Source: Stenotrophomonas maltophilia
GTDB lineage: Bacteria; Pseudomonadota; Gammaproteobacteria; Xanthomonadales; Xanthomonadaceae
DNA length: 64,000 nucleotides
NCBI RefSeq assembly: GCF_002799155.1
Contig: NZ_NERD01000002.1
Span: 4,249,448 to 4,313,447, forward strand
Reading direction: 5' to 3'
This document shows positions 27,527 through 38,100 of the stretch, piece by piece. A model generated the notes under the pieces. It was not told the DNA's origin. It saw only the letters and a list, made by a program, of their open reading frames with translations, and did not search any database. Position numbers and translations under genes: made by a program. Each line of letters opens with the position of its first letter. The stretch's first letter is position 1.

Positions 27527-28543
27527 TCAGTGGGTCCACTGCGGCATCGGCATCGCATCGACCGGGATCGGCGAATTGGCATCATCGTGGCCGCGGTCGC
27601 GCTTGCTGCGCAGATCGTTCTCGATCTGGTAGTTGCGCCGCTGCATCCAGGCATCGCGTACCAGCGAGTATTCGTCCACGGCGGTGTCACGCAGATCGTC
27701 GATCGCCAGCAGCTGCGCACGGGTGTCGACCAGCTGCAGGCCCTGCAGGCCGATGCGGATCTTGTCCTCTTCGATGCGGCGAATCGGCGACAACGGGATG
27801 TCACCGGCCAGGCCGAACACATCGCGCACGGTACGCGGACCGAAGAACGGCAGTTCCACGTAGCGCGAACGCCGCCAGCCCCAGGCGCCGAGGGTCTGGC
27901 CGAAGTCTTCATTGCGACGCGGCACCATCGCCTTGCTGGCCGGATCGAACAGGCCACCGATGCCCAGCGTGCTGTTCATCAGGAAGCGGCCGAGGGTGTC
28001 CCACGCGTCGGCTCCGCGGCCCTGCAGCAGCTGGTTGGTGATGGTCACCGGCGCGCGCAGGTTGCTGAAGAAGTTGCTGACGCCGGTACGCGCGAAGCGC
28101 GGCACCACATGGGTATAGGCGGTGGCCAGCGGGCGGGCCACCCCGCGGTCGACCGCATTGTTGAACGCGTGGACCTTGCGGTTGAACGGTTCCCACGGAT
28201 CGTAGGCGGCAGCACTGCCGGTGTTGCCGGTGCCACCATACAGGGCGTCGAAATCATCGTCGCCATCGGCGGCGGTGGACGCTGCGGTCTTCGGTGTGCC
28301 GTCCTCTGCACCCTGTGCCGCAGCCGTCGGCGACGACGCGGCGGGTGCCGGAGGGGGGGCCACGGGAGCGACCGGAGCAGCGTCGACCACGCCGGTATCG
28401 GCCGTTGCGGCGGGTGCTTCGGCAGCCGGGCTGGGCGCGACCATGGTGCTGGCGACCGGAGCGTCGTTGCGCGCGGGCTTGCCGGCACAGGCGGTCAGGG
28501 CGGTGGCCAGGACGATCAGGGGGAAAGTGCGTACGACGTTCAT
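27527..28543 (-). CDS. mlaA: Phospholipid-removing lipoprotein MlaA (VacJ)
   Basis: Outer-membrane component of the Mla pathway, which extracts misplaced phospholipids from the outer leaflet and hands them to MlaC. It is 338 aa with a lipoprotein signal (LIVLATALTACAG). An unusually long Ala/Pro linker (about 22-105) follows, then the conserved MlaA domain starting YDPWEPFNRKVHAFNNAVDRG and containing FLMNSTLGIGGLFDPAS and the LPFFGPRTVRDVFG motif. It is the last gene of the mla operon. A bidirectional terminator follows. Confidence 0.95.
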   Translation of the reverse strand: MNVVRTFPLIVLATALTACAGKPARNDAPVASTMVAPSPAAEAPAATADTGVVDAAPVAPVAPPPAPAASSPTAAAQGAEDGTPKTAASTAADGDDDFDALYGGTGNTGSAAAYDPWEPFNRKVHAFNNAVDRGVARPLATAYTHVVPRFARTGVSNFFSNLRAPVTITNQLLQGRGADAWDTLGRFLMNSTLGIGGLFDPASKAMVPRRNEDFGQTLGAWGWRRSRYVELPFFGPRTVRDVFGLAGDIPLSPIRRIEEDKIRIGLQGLQLVDTRAQLLAIDDLRDTAVDEYSLVRDAWMQRRNYQIENDLRSKRDRGHDDANSPIPVDAMPMPQWTH

Positions 28544-28544
28544 G

Positions 28545-28856
28545 TCAGCTCGCAGCAGAAGTAGCGTTGAAATCCAGGTCGGGCGACAGCCGGTAGGCTG
28601 CGCTCAGCTCGTTGTAACCGGCTGGCGCGCCGGAAATGGCCAGCGTATGGCCGGCCTTGCGTGCACGGGCCGCCAGTTCGGCCAGCAGGGCCAGGCCGGC
28701 GCTGTCCACGCGCTCGACCTCGCCCAGCTCCAGCCGCGCCAGCTTGGCCGGCAGGGCCTGCAGTTGCGGCCACAGCGCGATCACCGCGGCACGGTCGAGC
28801 ACCCCGCGCAGGCGCAGGGCGTCGCCTTCCAGCAGCGCCAGGGCGTTACTTGCCAT
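28545..28856 (-). CDS. mlaB: STAS-domain protein MlaB
   Basis: Small 103-aa cytoplasmic STAS protein that binds and activates the MlaF ATPase in the MlaFEDB complex. It starts MASNALALLEGDALRLRGVL at 28856. The STAS core LGEVERVDSAGLALLAELAARAR contains the conserved DSAGLALL loop. It overlaps mlaC upstream by 11 bp, and mlaA follows after one base. Confidence 0.92.
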   Translation of the reverse strand: MASNALALLEGDALRLRGVLDRAAVIALWPQLQALPAKLARLELGEVERVDSAGLALLAELAARARKAGHTLAISGAPAGYNELSAAYRLSPDLDFNATSAAS

Positions 28857-29508
28857 TGCCCGCGGGCCCGGCCTGCATGCTGCCGCTGTGCAGTTCACTG
28901 GCCACCTGCTTGATGCCCTTCTGGCGCAGCGGGGTATCGAACTGGTTGCGGAAGGTCTGCACGTAGGAGATGCCTTCGATGTTGACGTCGAAGATCTTCC
29001 ACTGGCCGTTCACGTTGCGCATCCAGTACTCGACCGGGGTCGGTTCGCTGCCGGCCCGCACCAGTTCGGTGCTCACGCGCACGCCGCGGTTGCCTGGCAG
29101 CGGGCTCTCACCCTTCAGGCGGAAGCTCGGCTTGCCCTGGATGTTGAGCAGGGTCGAACCGTAGCGCTGCATCAGGCTGTCGGCCATGGCATCGGCGAAC
29201 AGCTTGATGTCGGCATCCGAGGCGCCGCGGGCGTGCGTGCCCAGTACCAGGCGCGCGGCGTAGTCGCGATCGAAGGTGCGGTTCAGTTCGCTGTCGATGT
29301 AGCTGCGCAGGCTGGCCGGGTTGCTGCTGAACTCGCTGCGGCGCTGCTGCAGGGTGGTGAGGATGCGCGTACTCGCATCGATCACCACCTTGCCGGCCTG
29401 GCCCTGCGTCGCGGCTGCGGCGGGGGCGGCGGCCTGGGCCTGGGCGAGGAACGGCGTGGCCAGCAGCAGCGTCGAGGCAAGCAGGGCCGGGATCAGTTTC
29501 ATCTTCAT
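28846..29508 (-). CDS. mlaC: Periplasmic phospholipid carrier MlaC
   Basis: A 220-aa soluble shuttle between MlaA and the inner-membrane MlaFEDB complex. The signal peptide is MKMKLIPALLASTLLLATPFLAQA. The mature part shows the MlaC/Ttg2 pattern (FDRDYAARLVLGTHARGASDADIKLFADAMADSLMQRYG, then NVNGQWKIFDVNIEGIS). It overlaps mlaD by 4 bp (ATGA), indicating translational coupling. Confidence 0.95.
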   Translation of the reverse strand: MKMKLIPALLASTLLLATPFLAQAQAAAPAAAATQGQAGKVVIDASTRILTTLQQRRSEFSSNPASLRSYIDSELNRTFDRDYAARLVLGTHARGASDADIKLFADAMADSLMQRYGSTLLNIQGKPSFRLKGESPLPGNRGVRVSTELVRAGSEPTPVEYWMRNVNGQWKIFDVNIEGISYVQTFRNQFDTPLRQKGIKQVASELHSGSMQAGPAGNGK

Positions 29509-30029
29509 GGTTGCGGTTCCGTTGCAGGCGCCTGTGCGCCATCGTTGGGCTTCTGGCCTGCGCCACCACCGGCGCCGCCACTGAACATGTACTTGCCGAC
29601 CAGCTGGATCAGGTCGACTGCTGGCTGGGTGAAGACGATCTCGTCACCGGCCTTGAGCACGTCCGGGTCACCGCCCGGCTGCAGACCGATATAGCTCTCG
29701 CCCAGCAAACCACTGGTGAAGATACCGGCCGAGGTGTCCGCCGGCAGGTCCTTGACCTTGCTGTCCATGCGCAGGGTCACGATGGATTCGAACTTCACCG
29801 GATCCAGGTCGATCGAGGCGACCTGGCCGACAGTGACGCCACCGATCTTCACCGGCGCCTGCTTGCGCAGCTGGCCGACCTGGGAGAAGCGCGCCTTCAG
29901 CTCGTAGCCCTGGCTGCCCCAGCTCCAGCGCTGGTTGGTCGAGGCCACGGCCAGCACCATCAGCGAGGCCAGGGCCAGCAGCAGGAAGGCGCCGACGGAG
30001 AATTCGAGTCTGGGACCGCGGATGGCCAT
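29505..30029 (-). CDS. mlaD: Mla transporter MCE protein MlaD
   Basis: Single-pass inner-membrane protein with a periplasmic MCE domain that forms the hexameric ring of the transporter. It is 174 aa from the ATG at 30029 (MAIRGPRLEFSVGAF). The transmembrane helix spans about residues 11-30. The MCE domain begins near YELKARFSQVGQLRKQAPVKIGG, and GLLGESYIGLQPGG is the second conserved block. It sits between mlaE and mlaC in the usual order. Confidence 0.95.
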   Translation of the reverse strand: MAIRGPRLEFSVGAFLLLALASLMVLAVASTNQRWSWGSQGYELKARFSQVGQLRKQAPVKIGGVTVGQVASIDLDPVKFESIVTLRMDSKVKDLPADTSAGIFTSGLLGESYIGLQPGGDPDVLKAGDEIVFTQPAVDLIQLVGKYMFSGGAGGGAGQKPNDGAQAPATEPQP

Positions 30030-30088
30030 GTGGATTACCTGATCGAGTCGTGGTGGCCGCGCGCGCCTGCGCACCGCCGTGGAGGGGG

Positions 30089-30838
30089 TTAGGTGAACAA
30101 CATTGCCGACAGCACGAAGTTGAACATCAGCACCAGCAGCGAGGCATTGACCACCGCACGGGTGGTCGCCACCGAGGTGCCCTCGATGGTCGGCTCAGCA
30201 TGGAAACCAACGTAGGCGGCGACCAGCGCGGCGGTGCCGCCGAAGATCGCCGACTTCAGCATCGCCACGCCGAAGTCATCCCAGAAATCGACACTGTTGC
30301 GCAGTGCCGACCAGAACACGCCATTGTCCAGGCCCAGCACGTGCACCGCTTCGAAGTAGCTGGCGCTGATCGCCAGCGAGCAGAAGATGCCGGTCAGCAG
30401 CGGCACGGTCAGCACCGCCGCCCAGAAGCGTGGCGCGACAGCCTTGGCCACCGGGTCGATCGCCATCAGTTCCAACGCCTTGATCTGGTCGGTGGCACGC
30501 ATCAGGCCCAGTTCGGCGGCAATCGAACTGCCGGCGCGGCCGATGAACAGCAGCGCGGTCAGCACCGGCGCCAGCTCGCGGTACAGCGACAGGCCGAGCA
30601 GGGTCGACAGCGCGTCGGCCGCACCGAAGGTGGTCAGCGTGCGATAGCCCTGCAGGGTCAGCACCAGGCCGACGAAGGCACCACCGACGGCGATGATCGG
30701 CAGCGAGCGCGCGCCGATCTTGTAGATCTCGCGGGTCAGCTCGGCCAGGAAGTCACCGGTCGGCAGCGAACCACGCAGCACGGTCAGCGAGAACAGGCCG
30801 GCGCGGCCCAGCGAGCGGGTGGCTTGGACGAACGGCAT
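30089..30838 (-). CDS. mlaE: Mla ABC transporter permease MlaE
   Basis: A 249-aa inner-membrane permease of the MlaE family. The hydrophobic segments include LPIIAVGGAFVGLVLTLQGY, and the signature LSLYRELAPVLTALLFIGRAGSSIAAELGLMRATDQIKALELM is diagnostic. It shares one base with the mlaF stop codon (30838), so the two are coupled. The gene starts MPFVQATRSLGRAG. Confidence 0.96.
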   Translation of the reverse strand: MPFVQATRSLGRAGLFSLTVLRGSLPTGDFLAELTREIYKIGARSLPIIAVGGAFVGLVLTLQGYRTLTTFGAADALSTLLGLSLYRELAPVLTALLFIGRAGSSIAAELGLMRATDQIKALELMAIDPVAKAVAPRFWAAVLTVPLLTGIFCSLAISASYFEAVHVLGLDNGVFWSALRNSVDFWDDFGVAMLKSAIFGGTAALVAAYVGFHAEPTIEGTSVATTRAVVNASLLVLMFNFVLSAMLFT

Positions 30839-31635
30839 CAGGCGACCCTCGCGCGCGGCGCGGCATCGAACGGAATGGGGCCATCGGGCTGGCCGTGCAG
30901 GAACTGCCGCAGCAGCGGATCCTGGCTGGACTGCAGCGCCTCGGGCGTGCCCTGGAACACGATGCCGCCATTGGCAATGGCGATCACCTGGTCGCAGATC
31001 GGCAGGGTCTCGTGCACGTGGTGGCTGACGATGATGCTGGTCAGGCCCAGGCTGTGGTTGAGGCGCTGGATCAGGCTCATGATCACCCCCGAGGCGATCG
31101 GGTCCAGACCGGTCAGCGGCTCGTCGTAGATCATCAGCGGCGGGTCCAGCGCCAGCGCGCGGGCCAGCGCCACGCGGCGCGCCATGCCACCGGACAGCTC
31201 GCGCGGCCAGGCATCGGCCGCGGCCAGCAGGCCCACCGCATGCAGCTTCATTTCCACCAGCCGGCGCAGCACGGCGGTCGGCAGGCGGGTATGCGTACGC
31301 AGCGGCAGCGCGACGTTTTCGGCCACAGTGAGGTCGGTCAGCAGGCCATTGCCCTGCAGCAGCACACCCACGCTCTTGCGCATCTCCAGCAGTGCGCCGC
31401 TGTCATGCGGAATCGGCTTGCCGAACAGGGTGACTTCGCCGGCGACCGGGCGCAGTTCGCCGGTCAGTGCCGCCAGCAGGGTCGACTTGCCGCTGCCGGA
31501 TGGACCCAGCACCGCGGTGATGCTGCCCTTCGGCACCTGCAGCGACACGTCGCGCAGGATCGTGCGCCCGCTCCGGTCGATGCGGACGTTGGATAACTGC
31601 ACCAGACTGGAGGTGGAAGCCGACATGGGCACCAT
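30838..31635 (-). CDS. mlaF: Mla ABC transporter ATP-binding protein MlaF
   Basis: A 265-aa ATPase that drives phospholipid transport. Walker A is GPSGSGKST, the Q-loop region is VGVLLQGNGL, the signature is ELSGGMARR, Walker B is LMIYDEPLTGLD, and the switch His is in IIVSHHV. The start is the ATG at 31635, with an alternative ATG at 31626. It is the first gene of mlaFEDCBA. The 183-bp gap to recC, which runs the other way, must hold promoters for both operons. Confidence 0.96.
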   Translation of the reverse strand: MVPMSASTSSLVQLSNVRIDRSGRTILRDVSLQVPKGSITAVLGPSGSGKSTLLAALTGELRPVAGEVTLFGKPIPHDSGALLEMRKSVGVLLQGNGLLTDLTVAENVALPLRTHTRLPTAVLRRLVEMKLHAVGLLAAADAWPRELSGGMARRVALARALALDPPLMIYDEPLTGLDPIASGVIMSLIQRLNHSLGLTSIIVSHHVHETLPICDQVIAIANGGIVFQGTPEALQSSQDPLLRQFLHGQPDGPIPFDAAPRARVA

Positions 31636-31818
31636 TAACGTTTTTTAGACATCGAAGGATCGGGTCCGTCGGCTGAACATAAGCAGACTGGACGGTCCAG
31701 TATTGTGGCACGGCAAGACCCTTGCCAGGCCGGGACAATCGGCTGGCTGCCCGGAACAATCCGTACTGGCGATGGGCCGGCCATTGAATACTGCCTGCCG
31801 TGCTGCACACTGTGCATG

Positions 31819-34800
31819 ATGAGTGACCCGGGCAGCGATTTCCGCCTCTACCATTCCAACTCCCTGGACGTGCTGGCCGCGCTGCTGGCGCGCAACATGC
31901 GTGCGCCGGTTCCGGGCCAGCCATTGCTGGCGCCGGAGGTTGTGCTGATCCCGCAGGTGGCGATGCGGCGTTGGCTGCAAGCGACACTCGCTGCCGAGTA
32001 TGGCGTGGCCGCCAATCTTGAGTTCCTGACCCCGGGTGAGTTTGTCGCCCGTGCCCTCAACGCCAATGTTCCGGGGGAACGCGATGACCTGGACGCTGCG
32101 GGCCTGCACTGGAAGCTGTACCGGGCACTGCGCGACCCGGCGCTGCTGGCGCAGCCTCCGATGCGCGCGCTGCAGTCCTATCTTGCCGGCAGCGACGCGC
32201 TGAAGCCGTGGGCGCTGGCCGGTGAACTGGCCTCGGTGTTCGAGAAGTACCAGGCCTGGCGCCGTGACTGGCTGCTGCGATGGGCCGCCGGCGCCGATCC
32301 GGCCGACCCGCAGGCGATCCTGTGGCGCACGATCACCCATGGCTGCGACTACCGTGCGCGCCGTATCCAGGAATATCTGGACCGCTTCGAAGGTGCCGGC
32401 CAGCCGTTGCCACAGGGCCTGCCGCCGCGCATGTCCGCGTTCGCGACGCTCAACATCTCGCCCGACGTGCTGCGGGTGATGGCCACCCAGGCACGGGTGG
32501 GCGAGCTGCACTTCTATATGCCCACGCCGGTGCAGTCGTACTGGGGCGACCTGCAGACCCTGGCCGAGCGCCTGCGCAGCGGCGCGCCCGATCCCTTCGG
32601 TGAAGCGGCCGGTGAGAACCGCCTGCTCGAAGCCTGGGGTGCGGCCGGGCGCGACTTCATGGCGGTGCTGGGTAGTTACGAGGTGGTGCACCCGGCAGGC
32701 GAAATTGCAGCGTATTCGGATCCGGAAGACGACACCCGGCCGACCCTGGACGAAGGCGGCCTGTCCGACAGCCTGCTGCATCGCCTGCAGCGCGATCTGT
32801 TCCACCGCCGCGCGCTGCCTTCGGGGCAGCTGCGAGACGGCCTGCGCCGCGACGACCCGAGCCTGCAGGTGCATGCCTGCCATACCCGCCTGCGCGAGCT
32901 GCAGGTCCTGCACGACCAGCTGCGCAGCCTGCTGCAGGACCCACGCTTCGATCCGCCGTTGCAGGCGCGCGAGATCGCGGTGCTGGCGCCGGACATCGAC
33001 CCCTACGTGCCGTACCTGGAAGCGGTGTTCGGCGGTCGCGGCGGCGAGGAGGAGCACATTCCCTATGCGCTGGCCGACAGCAGTCCGCTGGCGGGCGAGC
33101 CGCTGGCCGATGTGTTCGTGCACCTGCTGGGCCTGCCCGTTTCGCGCTTTGGCCTGAATGAAGTGCTGGACCTGCTGGCCAGCGCGCCGCTGGCCGAAGC
33201 GGCCGGGTTGGAGGCGGTGGACTTCGACCGCCTGCATGGCTGGCTGCAGCAGGCGGGTGCACGTTGGGGCCTGGATGCGAAGCACCGCAACCAGCACCAG
33301 GCACCGGCCGACGACGCCTACACCTGGCAGTTCGCGCTGGACCGCCTGGTGCTCGGTCACGCGACCGGCAGCGAGGCCGACCTGGCCGGTGTCGCACCGT
33401 GGATCGAGCTGGAGGGTGGCGCATTGGAGGCGCTGGACCGGCTGCTGCGCCTGTTGCGCGTGCTGGCGGTCTACCAGCGCCGCCTCGGCGAACTGCTGAC
33501 GCCGGCGCAGTGGCGGCAACGCCTGCTGTCGCTGCTGGACGCGCTGCTGCCGACCGCGCCCAGTTCGCCCAACAGCCAGCGTGCGCTGGAGCGCCTGCGC
33601 AAGCTGCTCAACCAGTTCGCCGACGATGCCGCCAAGGCCGGTTTCGAAGACGGCGTGCCGCCGGAGGTCGTGCGCGCGCACTTCGCCAGCGCACTGGGCG
33701 AGGCCGATACGCGCGCGCCGCTGCTGACCGGTGGCATCAGCTTCGGCCGCATGGTGCCGATGCGCCTGCTGCCGTTCCGGGTGATCTGCGTGCTCGGTCT
33801 CAATGATGGCGATTTCCCGCGCCGTGACCCGGCTGCCGGTCTCAACCAGCTCACTGCCGAGCTGGACACGCCGCGCCGCCGACCGGGCGACCGCTCCACC
33901 CGCGAAGACGACCGCTTCCTGTTCCTGCAGCTGTTCGCCGCCGCGCAGGAGGTGTTCTACCTGAGCTATCTCGGTGCCGATCCGCGCGATGGCAGCGTGC
34001 GTGAGCCGTCGGTGCTGGTCAGTGAGCTGATCGATGCCGCCGCTGCGTATCACCTTGATCCGACTGCGGCGGTCCGTGACTTCACCGTGCGCCACGCACT
34101 GCAGCCGTTCTCGCCGGCGGCGTTCGGTGATGGCGATCCACGCCGCTTCAGCTATCGCCGCCAGTGGCATCCGGCCGCCGGTCGCCTTACCGGCGAGCGT
34201 GGCGGCCTGCAGCCCTGGTTCGACGCACCGTTGCCGCCGCCGCTCGACGATGCGGTGGAAGACGAGGTCGCACTCGATACCCTGCGCCGCTTCCTGTGCG
34301 ACCCGGCCGGGCAGTTCCTGGCGCAGTCGCTGGGCCTGCGCCTGGCCGACGATGTCGAGGAGGTCGATGACCTGGAGCCGCTGGTGCTCTCTTCGCGCGG
34401 CCCGGAAAAGCGCAGCGTGCAGGCGGCGGTGGTGCGCGCCACGCTCAGTGGCGATACCGAGTCGTTGTATCCGCGGCTGCGCGCGCGCGGGCTGCTGCCG
34501 TCGGGCCCTCTGGGCGAACGCCAGTTCGAGGTGGAGCAAGTGAAGACCCGCCCGTATGCCAGCGCATTGCTGGGCTGGATGCAGGGCGAACCGCTGGAAA
34601 GCCGCCGCTATGAAGTGGAGATCGATGGCGTGCGCCTGCACGGCCGCGTGGCTGATCGTCATCCCGAAGGCCTCGTGCGCCTGCGCGCTGGCACCCTCAA
34701 TGGCAATGCGGTGATCCGCCAGGGCCTGGACTGGCTGCTGGCCAACGCTGCCGGCGATGCGTTGCCGCTGGTGCAGTTCCACGATGGCGGCGATGCCGGT

Positions 34801-35163
34801 CCCGGCCCGCATGTGCTGCCGGCACTGAGCGTTCCCGCTGCACGCGCCGCGCTGCGCGCACTGCTGCAGCTGCGCCAACGTGGCCTGCGTGAGCCGCTGC
34901 GCTTTGCCCCGTATACCGGCTGGGTGCTGTACAACGCGCCGGCGGAAAAACAGCGCAGCGAAGGCTGGAAGCAGTGGCACGGCAGCGACCGCAGCTGGGG
35001 GGAATCCAGCAGCGACGCCTGGCAGCTGGTGCTGCGCGGTGCCGACCCGTTCGCCACCGACGCCGGCTATGCCGACCTGCTGCGCAACAGCCAGGTGGTC
35101 TTCAGCGCGGTGCGCGAAGGCCGCACGCTGGGTGCCGACGCCGGCCTGGAGGGCAGCGCATGA
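31819..35163 (+). CDS. recC: Exodeoxyribonuclease V gamma subunit RecC
   Basis: Subunit of RecBCD, the double-strand-break repair and recombination helicase-nuclease; RecC reads the Chi signal. It is 1114 aa. The ATG at 31819 (MSDPGSDFRLYHSNSLDVLAA) is preceded by an adjacent ATG at 31816. An N-terminal inactive helicase fold follows: LIPQVAMRRWLQATLAAEYGVAANLEFLTP. Also present are ALAGELASVFEKYQAWRRDWL and the conserved VICVLGLNDGDFPR region. The stop overlaps the recB start (ATGA). Confidence 0.96.
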   Translation: MSDPGSDFRLYHSNSLDVLAALLARNMRAPVPGQPLLAPEVVLIPQVAMRRWLQATLAAEYGVAANLEFLTPGEFVARALNANVPGERDDLDAAGLHWKLYRALRDPALLAQPPMRALQSYLAGSDALKPWALAGELASVFEKYQAWRRDWLLRWAAGADPADPQAILWRTITHGCDYRARRIQEYLDRFEGAGQPLPQGLPPRMSAFATLNISPDVLRVMATQARVGELHFYMPTPVQSYWGDLQTLAERLRSGAPDPFGEAAGENRLLEAWGAAGRDFMAVLGSYEVVHPAGEIAAYSDPEDDTRPTLDEGGLSDSLLHRLQRDLFHRRALPSGQLRDGLRRDDPSLQVHACHTRLRELQVLHDQLRSLLQDPRFDPPLQAREIAVLAPDIDPYVPYLEAVFGGRGGEEEHIPYALADSSPLAGEPLADVFVHLLGLPVSRFGLNEVLDLLASAPLAEAAGLEAVDFDRLHGWLQQAGARWGLDAKHRNQHQAPADDAYTWQFALDRLVLGHATGSEADLAGVAPWIELEGGALEALDRLLRLLRVLAVYQRRLGELLTPAQWRQRLLSLLDALLPTAPSSPNSQRALERLRKLLNQFADDAAKAGFEDGVPPEVVRAHFASALGEADTRAPLLTGGISFGRMVPMRLLPFRVICVLGLNDGDFPRRDPAAGLNQLTAELDTPRRRPGDRSTREDDRFLFLQLFAAAQEVFYLSYLGADPRDGSVREPSVLVSELIDAAAAYHLDPTAAVRDFTVRHALQPFSPAAFGDGDPRRFSYRRQWHPAAGRLTGERGGLQPWFDAPLPPPLDDAVEDEVALDTLRRFLCDPAGQFLAQSLGLRLADDVEEVDDLEPLVLSSRGPEKRSVQAAVVRATLSGDTESLYPRLRARGLLPSGPLGERQFEVEQVKTRPYASALLGWMQGEPLESRRYEVEIDGVRLHGRVADRHPEGLVRLRAGTLNGNAVIRQGLDWLLANAAGDALPLVQFHDGGDAGPGPHVLPALSVPAARAALRALLQLRQRGLREPLRFAPYTGWVLYNAPAEKQRSEGWKQWHGSDRSWGESSSDAWQLVLRGADPFATDAGYADLLRNSQVVFSAVREGRTLGADAGLEGSA

Positions 35164-38100
35164 GCACCGCCTTCGCGGATGAGGAAACCCAGCGCATGGC
35201 GGGCGATCCCTACCTGGCCCTGGCGCTGGATGGCATCCGGCTGATCGAGGCCAGCGCCGGTACCGGCAAGACCTTCACCCTGGCCACGCTGTTCACCCGC
35301 CTGGTGGTGGAGCAGGGCCTGCGCATAGGCCAGATCCTGGCGGTGACCTTCACCGATGCCGCCACCCAGGAACTGCGCAAGCGCATCCGCGAGCGCCTGG
35401 CGCTGGCCGCACGCCTGGTCGATCTGGAACCGGCCGAGGGTGAAGCACCGGACGTGCAATTGACCCGCGACGTGCTGCAGCGCCATCTGCACGGCGGCAT
35501 CGAGAGCGCCGACGCCTTGAAACGCCGCCTGCAGGTGGCGGCCGACGAGATCGACCTGGCTTCGATCTTCACCATCCACGGTTTCTGTACCCGCGTGCTG
35601 CGCGAGCATGCGCTGGAGAGCGGCCATACCTTCGACCCGCCGGAGCTGCTGGCCAGCGACCGTGAGCTGCTGGAGGAGCTGGCAGCCGATCTCTGGCGGG
35701 TGAACGCCAACGACGCGGCCACGCTGGAACCGCTGACCTGGCTGTGGCCCAACCCGGATGCGCTGGCCGCCGATCTGCGTGCGCTGCTGGCTGCGCCACC
35801 ACTGCACCCGTTGCCACAGCCAGTGACGCTGGCCGATCCACACCCGGCATTGCAGGCCACCGCCGCCGAACTGCAGGAGGCGCTGCGCGAGCACGGCGAG
35901 CAGTTCTTCATCGACCTCTGCGATGCCGTCGACAACAAGTGGATCAACGGGGTGTCCTACAAGCTGGGCTGGCTGCACCCGCTGGGCCGGCAGCTGCTGG
36001 GCTGGGCCGAGCGCGCCGATCCGCGCGAGTTGCTGGCCAGCGAGCGCCTGCCGGCACTGCTGCCGGAGGTGCTGGCCGACAAGACCAACAAGAAATTTGC
36101 CGATCGCACGCCGTCGTCGCCGTTGCAGGCGCCGCTGGCGCGCTATGTAGCGTTGCTCGCCGAACGTGATGCCTGGTTGCGCGGCACCGCACTGAACTTC
36201 CTGCACCGCCTGCGCGACGAAGCCACGCAGCGCCTGCAGGCACTGAAGCGCACGCGCCGGGTGCAGACCTACGACGACCTGATCGATGGCGTGGCACTGG
36301 CCCTGGAAGGCCCGCAGCGGCTGGCACTGGTGAAGCAGCTGCGCGCGCAGTACCGCATCGCGCTGGTCGACGAGTTCCAGGATACCGACGACCGCCAGTG
36401 GGGCATCTTCCACAGCGTGTTCGGCGATTCGCCGGAGGTACGCGAACTCGGCCTGGTACCGGCGCTGTTCCTGATCGGCGATCCCAAGCAGGCGATCTAT
36501 GGGTTCCGTGGCGGCGACATCCACACCTACCTGAAGGCCAAGCAGCTGGCGCAGCAGGCGCCGGTGCTGGACCAGAACTTCCGCTCGCGACCGGCTGTGC
36601 TGCGTGCATTGCAGGCGCTGTACGACAACGGTGGCGAAGACGCCTTCCTCGAGCGTGACATCCAGTTCGAGCCGGTGCGTCCCGGTGGCGTGCGCACCGA
36701 TGAGGACTACCAGCGCGATGGCCATGCCGCCGCGGCACTCACCCTGCGCGTGCTGCGTAGCGGGGGTGACAAGGCGATGAGCGCCGACGCCTCGCGCGAA
36801 GCCGCTACCCAGGCCAGCGTGGCCGCGATCCACCAGACCCTGGTCGATGCGAGGACCGGCAAGGCCGTGCTGCGTGGGCGCCCCGTGCAGCCGGGTGATA
36901 TCGCGGTACTGGTGCGCTCGCATCGCGAGGCCACCCTGATACAGCGCGCGCTGGCCGCGGTCGGCATTCCCGCGGTGGCAGCCGGCAGGCAGAGCCTGTT
37001 CGCGACCAGCGAGGCGCGTGATCTGCGCGCGCTGCTGCTGGCACTGCTGCAGCCGGCTGACGAAGGCCGCCTGCGTGCAGCGCTGGCCACGGTACTGCTC
37101 GGTCAACGTGCCAGTGCGATCGCCGCGATGGAACGTGAGGGCGACCTGCAACGCGGGTTCCAGGCACAGCTGCTGCATTGGCGCGAGCGCTGGCAGCGCG
37201 GCGGGCCGTTCGCGGTGATCGCCGATGTCTGCGCCGCACAGGGCGAGCGCCTGCTGGCGCTGATCGACGGCGAGCGCCGCCTGACCAACTACCTGCAGCT
37301 GGGCGAACTGCTGCAGGAAGCCTCGGCGCAGGCGCTGGGCATGCACGGCCTGCTGGACTGGCTGCAGGGGCAGATGGCCAACGCCGACCAGGATGATGAG
37401 CAGCAGCTGCTGCGCCTGGAATCGGATGCACGCCGCGTGCAGATCATCACGCTGCACAAGAGCAAGGGCCTGGAGTACCCGCTGGTGTTCCTGCCGTTCG
37501 TCGGCATCGACGGCGGCGCACCGAACACGGCCTCGCACTGCACCGTGCACGTCGGTGGCCAGCGCCAGCTGCACTGGAAGCTGGACAAGGACGATGCGTG
37601 GGCTGCGGCAAGTACCCAGCGCGAGCGCGAGCAGCGCGCCGAGGATGCGCGCCTGCTGTATGTCGGCCTGACCCGCGCCGAGCATGCGCTGTGGATCGCC
37701 GTGGGTGACCTGGCCGGGCTCGGCAAGACCCGCCTGGCGCCGCTGCTGGGTGACCTGCAGGCGCTGCGCGCGCACGCCGATGTGCACATCGATGACAGCG
37801 AGGCTCCGGTCGCGCTGCCGCAGCTGGCGGCCGAAGTGGAAGGGGATCTTCCGGCAGTGCGTGCCCTGACCCGGCGCGTACCGCACGATTGGTGGGTGTA
37901 CAGCTTCACCCAGCTGGCGCATGCCGATGCGGGCGCCGGCAGTGATATCGAGGCCGCCGCCACCGAGCTGCCGGCGCCCGCCGCCGACGAACCCGCGGGC
38001 CCGGAACTGCCGCTGGAGCCGGCGCTGCCGGAACCCGCTGCGGCGGCCGAGGAGAGCACACCGGTCGACCCGCGCTTCATGGGTAGTCGCTTCGGCAACG